Shown here piece after piece: positions 20,852 to 28,991 of a stretch of 64,000 nt of DNA (position 1 is its first letter; each line of letters opens with the position of its first letter). A program made the position numbers and the translations under genes. The notes under the pieces were generated by a model. That model was not told the origin of the DNA and did no database searches. It worked only from the letters and a program-made list of their open reading frames with translations. The stretch spans positions 1 through 64,000 of the forward strand of contig JAJTHE010000008.1 of the NCBI GenBank assembly GCA_021298815.1, given 5' to 3'. The DNA is from Betaproteobacteria bacterium (lineage in GTDB: Bacteria; Pseudomonadota; Gammaproteobacteria; Burkholderiales; CAIKXV01).

Positions 20852-21826
20852 GTGAACCCGCTGTCCTCCCATCCACGCGCGACACCGGCTCCGCTTCAGC
20901 CGGAGCCGTCCGCGTCCGGCAAGTCCTGCGTGTACTACGACGGCGGTTGCACGCTGTGCCGTGCGGAAATCGCCACCTACCAGCGAGCCGAAGGCGGTGA
21001 CACCCTGCGCTGGGTCGACGCGCACGGCTGCGTGCCCGACGAACTCGGGGAGGGCCTCGATCGGCCGGCGGCGCTCGCCCGGCTGCATGTGCGCCGCGCC
21101 GATGGCGTGCTGTTGCAGGGGGCCGCGGCCTTCGTCGAGATCTGGGCCAACCTTCCGCGCTGGCGCTGGCTGGCAAGGCTGGCCCGTGTTCCGGGCGCGC
21201 TGCCGCTGATGGATGTGGGCTACACGGCATTCCTGCGCGTGCGCCCGTTGTGGCGGCCTGCGTCCGTATCGTCGGATGCGCGTCCGCGCGAACTGCTGCG
21301 TGAACTGCGTACCGACCATGCAGGCGAGACCGGTGCGGTCATGATCTACCGTGGCGTGCTCGCCGTCACGCGCGATCCGGTGCTGCGCGAATTCGCCCAG
21401 CACCACCTTGAGACGGAGCGCCGCCACCTGGCGCTCGTGGAGCAGGTCGTGCCGCCGCGCTGGCGCAGCCGGCTGCTGCCGATCTGGCGCGTGTCCGGCT
21501 GGATGACGGGCGCACTGCCGGCGCTGTTCGGCCCGCGCGTGGTGTACGCCACGATCCAGGCGGTCGAGACTTTCGTCGACCGCCACTACGCGGCACAGGT
21601 GCCGCTGATCGATGCGCTGCTGCGACGGCCGGCAACGGCGGGCGCTACCTTGCCCGACCTGCCGGCCCTGCGCGCGATGCTCGAACAGTGCCGGCTGGAC
21701 GAGGTGTCGCACCGCGACGACGCGGCTTCGCGCTGGGACGGCCGCGGTGGCTGGCTGCTGTCGGCGTGGCAACAGCTCGTCGGCCGGGGTTCCGAGATCG
21801 CGGTGAGGTTCTGCCGGTACATCTGA
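20852..21826 (+). CDS. coq7: DCC (DUF393)-COQ7 fusion: quinone hydroxylase-like
   Basis: A 324-residue two-domain protein. Residues 24-135 form a DCC/DUF393 thioredoxin-like domain with the motif YYDGGCTLC (C33, C36). Residues 145-324 form a COQ7 di-iron domain with ELRTDHAGETGAV and HHLETERRH (E189xxH192), and the late EVSHRDDA ligands. COQ7 hydroxylates demethoxyubiquinol in ubiquinone synthesis; DCC proteins are thought to be thiol redox proteins. GTG 20852 is preferred (GAGG 7 nt upstream) over TTG 20816. The fusion suggests that thiol redox state and quinone hydroxylation are linked. A DUF4149 membrane protein follows 24 nt later. Confidence 0.87.
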   Translation: MNPLSSHPRATPAPLQPEPSASGKSCVYYDGGCTLCRAEIATYQRAEGGDTLRWVDAHGCVPDELGEGLDRPAALARLHVRRADGVLLQGAAAFVEIWANLPRWRWLARLARVPGALPLMDVGYTAFLRVRPLWRPASVSSDARPRELLRELRTDHAGETGAVMIYRGVLAVTRDPVLREFAQHHLETERRHLALVEQVVPPRWRSRLLPIWRVSGWMTGALPALFGPRVVYATIQAVETFVDRHYAAQVPLIDALLRRPATAGATLPDLPALRAMLEQCRLDEVSHRDDAASRWDGRGGWLLSAWQQLVGRGSEIAVRFCRYI

Positions 21827-21850
21827 ACGAACCAATCGGAGGCACGACGG

Positions 21851-22264
21851 ATGTTCGAGGCTGTTCTCCATGGCGCCGCGCTGCTGGCGACCGCATTTCT
21901 GTTCGGCGGCATGCTCCTGTTCGCGGCCGGCTTCGCCGCCTTCCTGTTCAAGGCGCTGCCGGTCGACGAGGCGCGCGCGCTGATCCGCAAGGCATTCCCG
22001 CCGTTCTACGTGTTCGTGATTGCAACGGCCGCGGTCGCTGCCGCGCTTGCGGCTCCGGGCGACCTGCTCAGCGCGGCAGTACTTTCGTTGATTGCGCTGA
22101 CCACCGTGCCTGCCCGGCAGGTGCTGATGCCCGCGATCAACGACGCAACCGATCGTGGAGAGCGGCAGCGATTCATGCGCCTGCACGGGCTGTCGGTGGT
22201 GATCACACTGCTGCACATCGTGGCCGCGGCCGCGGCCGCGGTCGTGGTCTGGCTGGCTCGCTGA
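21851..22264 (+). CDS. DUF4149-like integral membrane protein
   Basis: A 137-residue protein with four hydrophobic segments, a small helix-rich topology related to TMEM205/DUF4149 proteins. The first helix starts at VLHGAALLATAFLFGG, and there is a charged loop NDATDRGERQRF before the last helix. No catalytic motif is seen. A GGAGG ribosome site lies 8-9 nt before the ATG. The gene follows the DCC-COQ7 fusion at 24 nt and probably shares its transcript, so it may act in the same membrane quinone process; that link is inference. Confidence 0.7.
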   Translation: MFEAVLHGAALLATAFLFGGMLLFAAGFAAFLFKALPVDEARALIRKAFPPFYVFVIATAAVAAALAAPGDLLSAAVLSLIALTTVPARQVLMPAINDATDRGERQRFMRLHGLSVVITLLHIVAAAAAAVVVWLAR

Positions 22265-22297
22265 GGGCCGCGCGGCACGATTGACCCCGGGTTCGAC

Positions 22298-22645
22298 ATG
22301 GCGGGACGGATCAAGCGAAAGCAGGCGCAGGCAGCAGGGGTGCCACGGCTGTTCAGTGCCACGATCCGGTGCCCGCTCTGCGAGCGGGCGATCCCTCCGG
22401 CGCAGCGGGATGCACACCACCTGGTGCCGAAGTCGCGCGGTGGCAGGCAGACGGTCGTGCTGCACCGGATCTGCCATCGGCAGGTGCATGCACTGTTCAG
22501 CGAAGCCGAACTCGAGCGCGACTATCCGACTATCGACGCGCTGCGCAGCCACCCTCGGATGGCGCTGTTCATCAACTGGCTACGGCCGAAGCCCGACGAC
22601 TTCTTCGAGCGCACGCGCGCGAGCCTCCGCCTGAGACGCCGGTGA
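22298..22645 (+). CDS. Small HNH endonuclease-like protein
   Basis: A 115-residue protein with an HNH signature: a C25-x2-C28 pair (CPLC), then AHHLVPKSRGG with the catalytic histidine pair, and HRICHRQVH with C59 and H64. The layout is that of a beta-beta-alpha metal finger nuclease. Such small free-standing HNH proteins are widespread and mostly uncharacterised. The flanking regions are basic (IKRKQAQ at the N-terminus, LRLRRR at the end), fitting nucleic-acid contact. It lies 33 nt after the DUF4149 gene. No restriction or phage partner is near. Confidence 0.8.
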   Translation: MAGRIKRKQAQAAGVPRLFSATIRCPLCERAIPPAQRDAHHLVPKSRGGRQTVVLHRICHRQVHALFSEAELERDYPTIDALRSHPRMALFINWLRPKPDDFFERTRASLRLRRR

Positions 22646-22731
22646 ACAGGCAGGCGCTCAGGACACGCTCGGTGTCACCTGGCTTTCCGTGGACCGGGCG
22701 CCGGGTTATCTTCTGGTTTTCCGGAGGCGAC

Positions 22732-23700
22732 ATGACGAAGGTTCTTTTCCTTGCGGCGAGCTGTTTCTCCATCCTGGTCCCGGGCCTCGCAGCGGCGCAG
22801 GAGTATCCCGCGCGTCCGATCCGGGTCGCGATCCCTTTTCCGCCGGGCGGCACTTCGGACATCCTGACCCGCGTCATCGGCCAGAAGCTGTCCACGTCGA
22901 TGGGCCAGCCGCTCGTGATCGACAACCGGCCGGGCGCAGGCGGGGTGATCGCGACCGACATCGTCGCCAAGGCGAATCCGGATGGCTACACGCTTTACAT
23001 GGCGTTCGTCAGCCATGCGATCAACCCGTACGTCTACGCGAAGCTGCCCTACGACACCGAACGCGACTTCACGCCGATCGCGATGTTCGCGGTGTCCCCG
23101 AACGTCGTGGTGGTCACGCCGTCGCTGCCGATCAAGTCGATCAAGGACATGATCGCTTTCGCCAGGGCGAAGCCCGGGCAGTTCAACTATGCGTCGTCCG
23201 GGACCGGCACCAACTCGCATCTTTCGGCGGAGATGATCGGCGCGATGGCCGGCATCAAGATGAGCCACGTGCCGTACAAGGGCGGGCCGCAGGCCAATGC
23301 CGATGTCGCGAGCGGTGCGGTGCAGATGCACATCCCGTCGATGCCGGTGACCATGCCGCTGATCAGCACCGGCCGCCTGCGCGCGATCGCGGTGACCAGC
23401 CTCAAGCGCTCGCCGGTGCTGCCCGACGTGCCGACGGTGGCCGAGACGCTGCCCGGCTACGAATCGCTGGCCTGGTACGGGTTCATCGGCCCGAGGGGCA
23501 TGCCGGCGGCGGTCGTCGCGCGGCTCGATGGCGAGGTCCAGAAGGCGTTGGCGCAGCCCGACCTGATCGAGTCGTTCTCGAAGCAGGGCGCCGATCCGGT
23601 GCACATGGGGCCGAAGGCGTTCGCCGGCTTCATCCGCGAAGAGCTCAAGCGCTGGAGCATGGCGGTGAAGGCTGCCGGCCTGCAACCCGGGAATCTGTAA
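22732..23700 (+). CDS. Bug/TctC solute-binding protein (5)
   Basis: A 322-residue receptor. GGAGG at 22723-22727 sets ATG 22732. The signal peptide probably ends after residue 22 (LAAA before QEYPARPIR). The loop reads PFPPGGTSDILTR, with T-S replacing G-T before the aspartate. HVPYKGGPQANADVA and IGPRGMPAAVVARLD mark the later part. It stands alone: the upstream gene is the HNH protein and the downstream corA gene is convergent. There is thus no catabolic partner to suggest a ligand. Confidence 0.9.
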   Translation: MTKVLFLAASCFSILVPGLAAAQEYPARPIRVAIPFPPGGTSDILTRVIGQKLSTSMGQPLVIDNRPGAGGVIATDIVAKANPDGYTLYMAFVSHAINPYVYAKLPYDTERDFTPIAMFAVSPNVVVVTPSLPIKSIKDMIAFARAKPGQFNYASSGTGTNSHLSAEMIGAMAGIKMSHVPYKGGPQANADVASGAVQMHIPSMPVTMPLISTGRLRAIAVTSLKRSPVLPDVPTVAETLPGYESLAWYGFIGPRGMPAAVVARLDGEVQKALAQPDLIESFSKQGADPVHMGPKAFAGFIREELKRWSMAVKAAGLQPGNL

Positions 23701-23798
23701 GGCGCCGGGTCCGGCGCTGTCCATCAGGCCGCGCTTCAGGGTGGCCGCTTCCTTAGCTTGGATCAGGACCCGGAGCAGCGCCCGGATCGACGCCCGGA

Positions 23799-24773
23799 TC
23801 AGAGCCACCCCGCGCGCCTGAAGCGGCGGTACAGGTAGATGCATGTGCCCCCGATCAGCGCCAGGGCGGCGGCATAGCCGTACTTCCACTGCAGCTCCGG
23901 CATGTGCTCGAAGTTCATGCCCCAGATCCCGGCGAACGCGGTGCATACCGCGAAGATCGCAGCCCAGGCTGCCAGCCGCTTGGTCACTTCCGATTCCTCG
24001 ATGTTGACCATCGACAAGTTGACCTGGATCGCAGTCCCGATCATGTCGCGGATCGAGTCGATCGAGGCCTGGATGCGGGTGAGGTGGTCGATGACGTCGC
24101 GGAAGTACTCCTGCACGCCGGCGCAGACCTCGGGCACGCGCCCGCCGTGCAGCTTGGAGGCGGCGTCCAGCAGCGGCGCGACCGCGTGCCTGAGCACCAT
24201 CACCCGCTGCTTCAACTGGTAGAGGTTGCGGATGCTGGACAGCGCCGCGCCCTTGGTGAAGATGCGCTCCTCGATGTCCTCGATCTCGGTTTCCAGGGCA
24301 TCGAGGATCGGGAAGTAGCGGTCGACCACGGCGTCCATCAGCGCGTAGAGCACGAAGCCCGGGCCCATGCGCAGCAGTTCCGGCTCGCGCTCGCAGCGCT
24401 TGCGCACGCCCAGGAAGCCGAGCTTGCTGTGGCTGCGCACCGACAGCACGTAGTTCGGGCCGACGAACACGTCCACCTCGCCCACCGACAACCCCTTGTC
24501 GCTGTCGCCGTCGGGCTCGATCAGGTGCAGCACGGCGAACAGCGATTCGCCGTACTCCTCGATCTTCGGCCGCTGGTGGCCATGGCGCGCATCCTCGACG
24601 GCGAGTTCGTGCAGCGAGAACTCGCGCTGCATCTCGTCGAGCTCCGCCGGCGTGGCGTCCTGCAGCGCCACCCAGACGAAGCAGTCGGGCCGGGCCAGCC
24701 ATTCGCTGATCTGCGACACCGGGATGTCCGACAGCCGGGTACCGTCCCGGTAGACGACGCAGTTGATCAGCAT
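23799..24773 (-). CDS. corA: Magnesium/cobalt transporter CorA family
   Basis: A 324-residue CorA protein. A long soluble N-terminal funnel domain (about 1-260) is followed by two transmembrane helices. The pore signature GMN is at residues 285-287 in IWGMNFEHMPEL, and the basic C-terminus is RRFRRAGWL. It forms a pentameric Mg2+ channel in the inner membrane. Acidic residues in DGDSDKG lie in the cytosolic part. The gene starts 4 nt after the DUF1840 stop, so the two are probably co-transcribed. Confidence 0.93.
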   Translation of the reverse strand: MLINCVVYRDGTRLSDIPVSQISEWLARPDCFVWVALQDATPAELDEMQREFSLHELAVEDARHGHQRPKIEEYGESLFAVLHLIEPDGDSDKGLSVGEVDVFVGPNYVLSVRSHSKLGFLGVRKRCEREPELLRMGPGFVLYALMDAVVDRYFPILDALETEIEDIEERIFTKGAALSSIRNLYQLKQRVMVLRHAVAPLLDAASKLHGGRVPEVCAGVQEYFRDVIDHLTRIQASIDSIRDMIGTAIQVNLSMVNIEESEVTKRLAAWAAIFAVCTAFAGIWGMNFEHMPELQWKYGYAAALALIGGTCIYLYRRFRRAGWL

Positions 24774-24777
24774 GCGT

Positions 24778-25101
24778 TCAGACCACGCCCCAGGTGACCG
24801 GCTCCCCGGCGGCGCGCGCCTGGACGAGCAGTTCCAGGAAAGGCAGCGCGCGCTGGCGCAGGGGAACCGCCGCGCCTGCGTCGTCGTCGTCGTCGTCCGC
24901 CGGCGCCGGTGCGTCCATGCGTGGCGCAGGCTCGCGCACCACGATGGCTGCCTCGAGCGCGGCGATCGCCGCCGGCAGGTCTTCCGGTGCGAGGGCGCCG
25001 CGCTCGGCGGGCGTGCGGCCGATCAGCCGCAGGATGTCATCGCCGTTCGCGCGCAGCATCGTCACGCTTGCCGCGGATCTGGACTTGAAGGTGTAGGCCA
25101 T
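24778..25101 (-). CDS. DUF1840 family protein
   Basis: A 107-residue protein with the DUF1840 pattern. It opens MAYTFKSRSAASVTML, has a predicted helix-strand core with LPAAIAALEAAI, an acidic low-complexity linker of five aspartates, and a C-terminal RALPFLELLVQA helix. DUF1840 proteins are small and of unknown function, often found in betaproteobacteria. ATG 25101 is chosen because the family begins at this methionine; an upstream start at 25116 adds only METDP. It lies directly ahead of corA. Confidence 0.8.
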   Translation of the reverse strand: MAYTFKSRSAASVTMLRANGDDILRLIGRTPAERGALAPEDLPAAIAALEAAIVVREPAPRMDAPAPADDDDDDAGAAVPLRQRALPFLELLVQARAAGEPVTWGVV

Positions 25102-25140
25102 GGGGTCTGTTTCCAATCTGCGACGGTCGGGCGCGGGGCT

Positions 25141-25564
25141 TCACTTGCGGCGCGGCAGCGCCGCCACGTCGCCATCATGGACCGGCCAGCACAGCCAGTT
25201 CGCGTTGTCCTTGGGCAAGGGGCCCTGATGGCCGACGCTGAACACGACCGCGGAGGCGAAAGTGTCGCCGAAATCGGGCGACGTCTGCGACCAGATCGGT
25301 ACGGTTGCGTGTTGCCATCCGCCATGACCCTGTATCACGAGGCCGCCTACCCAGGCCATGGCATCCGTCCAGCCGCATGCCGCCGCGTGGCGTGGTGCCC
25401 GGGGGCTTCGACGTGCGCGCGAAGTTCGCCTCCTTGAGCCAGGTGATCCCGAGCGCCGGGTCGTAGAGCAGGCCGTCGCCCCGATCGACCAGGGTGGGGC
25501 GCGGCCGTGCCGGTGCCGCCGTGGCAGCAGCGGCGGACTCGATGGCTTCAGGTGTTTCCGGCAC
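25141..25564 (-). pseudogene. Broken Lcl/DUF1566 domain gene
   Basis: The first frame opens at GTG 25564 (GGAG 6 nt upstream) and reads LVDRGDGLLYDPALGITWLK, a hallmark of Lcl/DUF1566 extracellular domains. Near 25360-25378 the homology jumps to another frame, which continues WTDAMAWVGGLVIQG and ends NWLCWPVHDGDVAALPRRK. A single frameshift therefore splits one gene. The distance between the two conserved blocks is also much shorter than usual, suggesting an internal deletion. No signal peptide is seen. It lies between DUF1840 and the M15 lysin-like gene on the same strand. Confidence 0.65.
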
Positions 25565-25609
25565 GCGGATCTCCAGACAGGCGTTGGTCCGGGGGCGCGG
25601 GACAGTGGG

Positions 25610-27064
25610 TCAGGCGGGCAGCAGTGCCACGCACCGCTCCCAGGTATCCGTGAATCGATCGAGCCCGTGCGATCCGCCGTTGACCAGCCTGCGTGCCTTG
25701 GCAAGCTGGCCTGCGGCCAGCGCCGTGCGCACGGCGGTCTCCTTGTTCTTCAGGAACTGGGCGAGGATCAGCCCGGCGACCCCCGGGTCGTTGGCCATCT
25801 GCGGGCGCACGACCAGGTCGATGCCGATCTGCCGGCCGATGCGCTGGTAGTTGTCGCGACCGGTGAGCTGGATGTAGCCGCGTCCCTTGAACCGTGCACC
25901 GTCGCCGGGCTCCGTGTTGCCCAGGTTGCCGCCGACGGTCGTACCGGGGTCGTAGAGGTCGAACGGCCGGTTGCGGGTGTTGAACGCGCTGCGTCCCTCG
26001 TCGATCGGCACGAAGCCTTCGGTCTCGGCACGGATGGTCGCGAGCGCCATCATCACCATCGCGCGATCGCCGAGCTGGCGGGCGCGCAGGCCGGCCAGCA
26101 CGAACGGCAGGTTGGCCGTGATGCTGGACAGGGGCGTGGCGCGGGGGAAGGTCTGCTTCACCAGCGCCGGGGTCACCCGTGCCGTGATGTCGGCAGCGCC
26201 GGGCGCAGGCGCGGGGCTGGCGGGGATAGCGGGGGCGGCGGGGGCGGCGGGGGCCGTGACCTCGTCCGGCGTGTCGAGTGCCCGCAGGAATGGCGCATTC
26301 ATGAAGCCGTCTGCCTGGCCGTCGCCCTCGAGGTCGACCAGTGCCCACAGTCCCTCGCTGCCGAGGACATGCACCACCGTTCCCGATGGCAGGGTGCGCC
26401 TCGCCGGGAAATCCTGGGAAGGTCCGCCGCGCAGCCTGAGCCCGTCGCGGGCGATCACGACGGCGCGCGTGGCAGGGCGGACCTCGGCCGGCAACAGGGC
26501 GAGGGGGGCGGCCGGCGAGGCGCGTGCGGGTGTCGCAGGCACCACTGTCGCCGCGGGCGCCACGGCCACCGCAGGCACCACTGCGGCCGGGCGTACCGCC
26601 GCCAGTGCTGGCGCCGGTTCCGGCTCGAGCCCCGGCAGCACCGGCGATCCGGGACCGCCCGGCTGGCGCAGCACCTGCCGGCGCAGCGTCGAGCCGGCCG
26701 GTAGCAGGCCGACATGCACGCAACGTCCCGCCTCGTAGATCAGCTGGTCGAAGACGATGCCGCTGTCGCGGATGCGCCGGGCCGCGGCCAGGTCGTCGAG
26801 GCCCTTCACATGGAAGTCGGCGGCCAGCCCGAGCGCATGCGCCGAGGTGGGGACGCCGCCGACCAGCGCATTGACCTGCGGGTTGCGGTAGCCGCTGGTG
26901 ATCTGCAGTGGCACGCCGAACAGCGCGCGGACCTCCTCCAGCAGGGCCGCGGTGCGGCGCAGGTTGCGCAGGTGCGCGGCCGTGGGGGTGTTGGCGATGC
27001 CCTTCCTGCGCGCCGTGTCCGAGACCGTGAGCTCTTCGAGCGAGAAATTCGGGGTGAGCTGCAT
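25610..27064 (-). CDS. M15 peptidase-SH3-GH19-like lysin protein
   Basis: A 484-residue multi-domain peptidoglycan-active protein. Residues 1-125 form an M15A D-Ala-D-Ala carboxypeptidase domain (FSLEELTVSDTA, ITSGYRNPQVN, SAHALGLAADFH). An Ala/Pro-rich linker leads to a bacterial SH3 domain (about 205-265; DGLRLRGGPSQDF). After another Ala/Pro linker comes a chitinase-19/endolysin-like domain (IRAETEGF with a candidate catalytic Glu, then FKGRGYIQLTGRDNY). No signal peptide is visible. GGAG lies 5 nt before the ATG. The architecture is phage-lysin-like, but no other phage genes occur, so it may be domesticated. Confidence 0.82.
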   Translation of the reverse strand: MQLTPNFSLEELTVSDTARRKGIANTPTAAHLRNLRRTAALLEEVRALFGVPLQITSGYRNPQVNALVGGVPTSAHALGLAADFHVKGLDDLAAARRIRDSGIVFDQLIYEAGRCVHVGLLPAGSTLRRQVLRQPGGPGSPVLPGLEPEPAPALAAVRPAAVVPAVAVAPAATVVPATPARASPAAPLALLPAEVRPATRAVVIARDGLRLRGGPSQDFPARRTLPSGTVVHVLGSEGLWALVDLEGDGQADGFMNAPFLRALDTPDEVTAPAAPAAPAIPASPAPAPGAADITARVTPALVKQTFPRATPLSSITANLPFVLAGLRARQLGDRAMVMMALATIRAETEGFVPIDEGRSAFNTRNRPFDLYDPGTTVGGNLGNTEPGDGARFKGRGYIQLTGRDNYQRIGRQIGIDLVVRPQMANDPGVAGLILAQFLKNKETAVRTALAAGQLAKARRLVNGGSHGLDRFTDTWERCVALLPA

Positions 27065-27247
27065 CGGATCTCCAGGGCGCGAAGGTGTACCTGCGATCGT
27101 ATCGCTTTCCCGGCGCATGGCAAGGACACGAAGCACCCCTGTTGGTGCAACATAGGGCATTGATGGATCAGGCAGGCCGCACGATGCGGGCGGGAACGCC
27201 AGCTGCCACGTCGAACACGGGGACACACCCCGGGCGAAGGAGGAGAC

Positions 27248-28249
27248 ATGGACGGTTCGAAGGCGCCCCGGCGCCGATCCCTGCAGGGCGCGGCGCTCGC
27301 AGTGCTGGTGCTCGGCGTCCTCGCGTCCGGGCAGTCGGCGGCAGCCGAAGCCTGGCCGAACCGGCCGGTGCGGCTGATCGTGCCCTTCCCGCCGGGCGGT
27401 GCGAACGACATCGTCGCGCGCCTGGTCGGCAGCCGGCTGCAGGAACGCTGGGGCATGCCGGTGGTGGTCGACAACCGGGCCGGCGCCGGCGGCAACATCG
27501 GCACCGAACTGGGCGCGCGGGCGAACCCGGACGGCTACACGCTGCTGGTCGGCTCGGGCAGCACCCTGGGCAGCAATGCCAGCCTCTACGCGAAGCTGCC
27601 GTTCGACGTGCTGAAGGATTTCGCGCCGGTGTCGCTGATCGCCGCCGCGCCCTTCGTGCTGGTCACCCATCCTTCGGTGCCGGCGAAAACGCTGCCGGCG
27701 TTAATCGCGCTGGCAAAAGCGAAACCCGGCACGCTCACCTACTCGTCGTTCGGCGAGGGCTCCTCCGCGCACCTGGTCGGCGAACTGCTGCAGAGCATGG
27801 CGGGCATGAAGCTGATCCATGTGCCGTACAAGGGCGGCGGGCCGGCGATGACCGCGGTGATGGGCGGGGAGGTGCAGGCGACGGTGGCCAACCTGTCCGT
27901 CGCGCTGCCGCAGATCCGCGCCGGCAAGGTCCATGCGCTGGGCGTGAGCACCGCGAAGCGCGCCTCGGCGCTGCCCGACCTGCAGACCCTCGCCGAGGCG
28001 GGGCTGCCGGGCTTCGAGGCCTCGGCCTGGGTCGGGCTGGTCGCGCCCGCCGGCACGCCGGTGGCGCTGGTCAACCGCTTGAACGAGGATGTCCATGCAG
28101 CGGTGCAGCATCCGGACACGCAGAAGCAGATCGAGCAGCGCGGGCTGGATACCCTGCTCAGCACGCCGGCCGAGTTCGCGCGCTACCTGGCGCAGGAAGT
28201 CAGGCGCTGGGACGAGGTGGTGCGCAGCGCCGGCATCCGCAAGCAGTAG
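27248..28249 (+). CDS. Bug/TctC solute-binding protein (6)
   Basis: A 333-residue receptor. The N-terminus has a run of arginines (APRRRSLQG) before the hydrophobic core, loosely like a twin-arginine signal, so export by Tat is possible; cleavage is likely after AAA (residue 33). The loop is PFPPGGANDIVAR, with A-N as the residues before aspartate. HVPYKGGGPAMTAV and LVAPAGTPVALVNRLN follow. GGAGGAG sits just before the ATG. The convergent isochorismatase-like gene begins its stop 25 nt downstream. Confidence 0.9.
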   Translation: MDGSKAPRRRSLQGAALAVLVLGVLASGQSAAAEAWPNRPVRLIVPFPPGGANDIVARLVGSRLQERWGMPVVVDNRAGAGGNIGTELGARANPDGYTLLVGSGSTLGSNASLYAKLPFDVLKDFAPVSLIAAAPFVLVTHPSVPAKTLPALIALAKAKPGTLTYSSFGEGSSAHLVGELLQSMAGMKLIHVPYKGGGPAMTAVMGGEVQATVANLSVALPQIRAGKVHALGVSTAKRASALPDLQTLAEAGLPGFEASAWVGLVAPAGTPVALVNRLNEDVHAAVQHPDTQKQIEQRGLDTLLSTPAEFARYLAQEVRRWDEVVRSAGIRKQ

Positions 28250-28273
28250 CCGCCACAGCCGCGTGCGGCAGCG

Positions 28274-28861
28274 CTACAGCGAGGAAATGAACGCGGAGGA
28301 CTGCATCACCGTGCCGAACAGCGGCAGGATCTTCTCGCATTCGATCCGGTGCAGCTCCGGATCGGGGCTGGCGCAGCAGTCCTCCAGCACCTTGACCGCG
28401 AAGCCGGCGTCGTCGCCGTGGCGCGCCGCGCTGTCGACCACCATGTGCGTGTACACGCCGCACAGCGCGAGCGTGGTCACGCCCTGCCGGTGCAGCCAGG
28501 TCTCGAGGCCGGTGTTGAAGAACGGGCTGACCGCGTGCTTGGTATAGACGATCTCGCTCGCCAGCGGGCGTATCGCCTCGGGGAACTCGAGGCCCCATGA
28601 ACCGACCACGATCGCCTGCTTCTCCTTCAGGTGCGCGAGCCGTGCCGAGCGGCTGATCGCGTCGGCATAGTCGGCCCTGAAGCCGACGTTCACGAAGGCG
28701 ACCGGCTGCCGGCGGGCCCGCATCGCCGCGATCACCGCCGCGGTCCTGGCGATCAGGCCGCGCTGTTCGACCACCTTCGCGAAGCCCTGCGAGCCGACCT
28801 TGCCGGCCGGATCCACCAGTTCGTTCTGCACGTCGAGCACCAGCAGTGCGGTCTTTTCCAT
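28274..28861 (-). CDS. Isochorismatase-like hydrolase lacking the catalytic Cys
   Basis: A 195-residue protein of the cysteine hydrolase/isochorismatase fold. The first catalytic Asp is in LVLDVQNELVD and the lysine in YTKHAVSPFFNTGLE. The expected nucleophile segment reads GVYTHMVVDSAAR: valine stands where most relatives have cysteine (THxCV). This is direct from the codons. Isochorismatases proper also lack the cysteine, so it may hydrolyse vinyl ethers or be inactive. GGAGG 7 nt before ATG 28861 sets the start; a longer start at 28888 was rejected. Confidence 0.85.
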   Translation of the reverse strand: MEKTALLVLDVQNELVDPAGKVGSQGFAKVVEQRGLIARTAAVIAAMRARRQPVAFVNVGFRADYADAISRSARLAHLKEKQAIVVGSWGLEFPEAIRPLASEIVYTKHAVSPFFNTGLETWLHRQGVTTLALCGVYTHMVVDSAARHGDDAGFAVKVLEDCCASPDPELHRIECEKILPLFGTVMQSSAFISSL

Positions 28862-28959
28862 CGAGCATCCTCCCCGGGTTCGTTGCATGGACTCTAGCGC
28901 CTCGACCGTTGCGCTGCCACATCGATGTTCGTGGCCGCTGCATCCGGTGCATGTTATAA

Positions 28960-28971
28960 ATTATCGATAAT
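28960..28971. promoter_or_regulatory. AT-rich palindrome, probable operator
   Basis: The perfect 12-bp palindrome ATTATCGATAAT stands out in a GC-rich background, 20 nt before the ATG of the amidohydrolase operon at 28992. Such a site overlapping a likely promoter is typical for a dimeric repressor of the GntR or IclR type. No matching regulator gene is adjacent. Confidence 0.5.
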
Positions 28972-28991
28972 CCTTGCGCTGGGGGCAGGCC

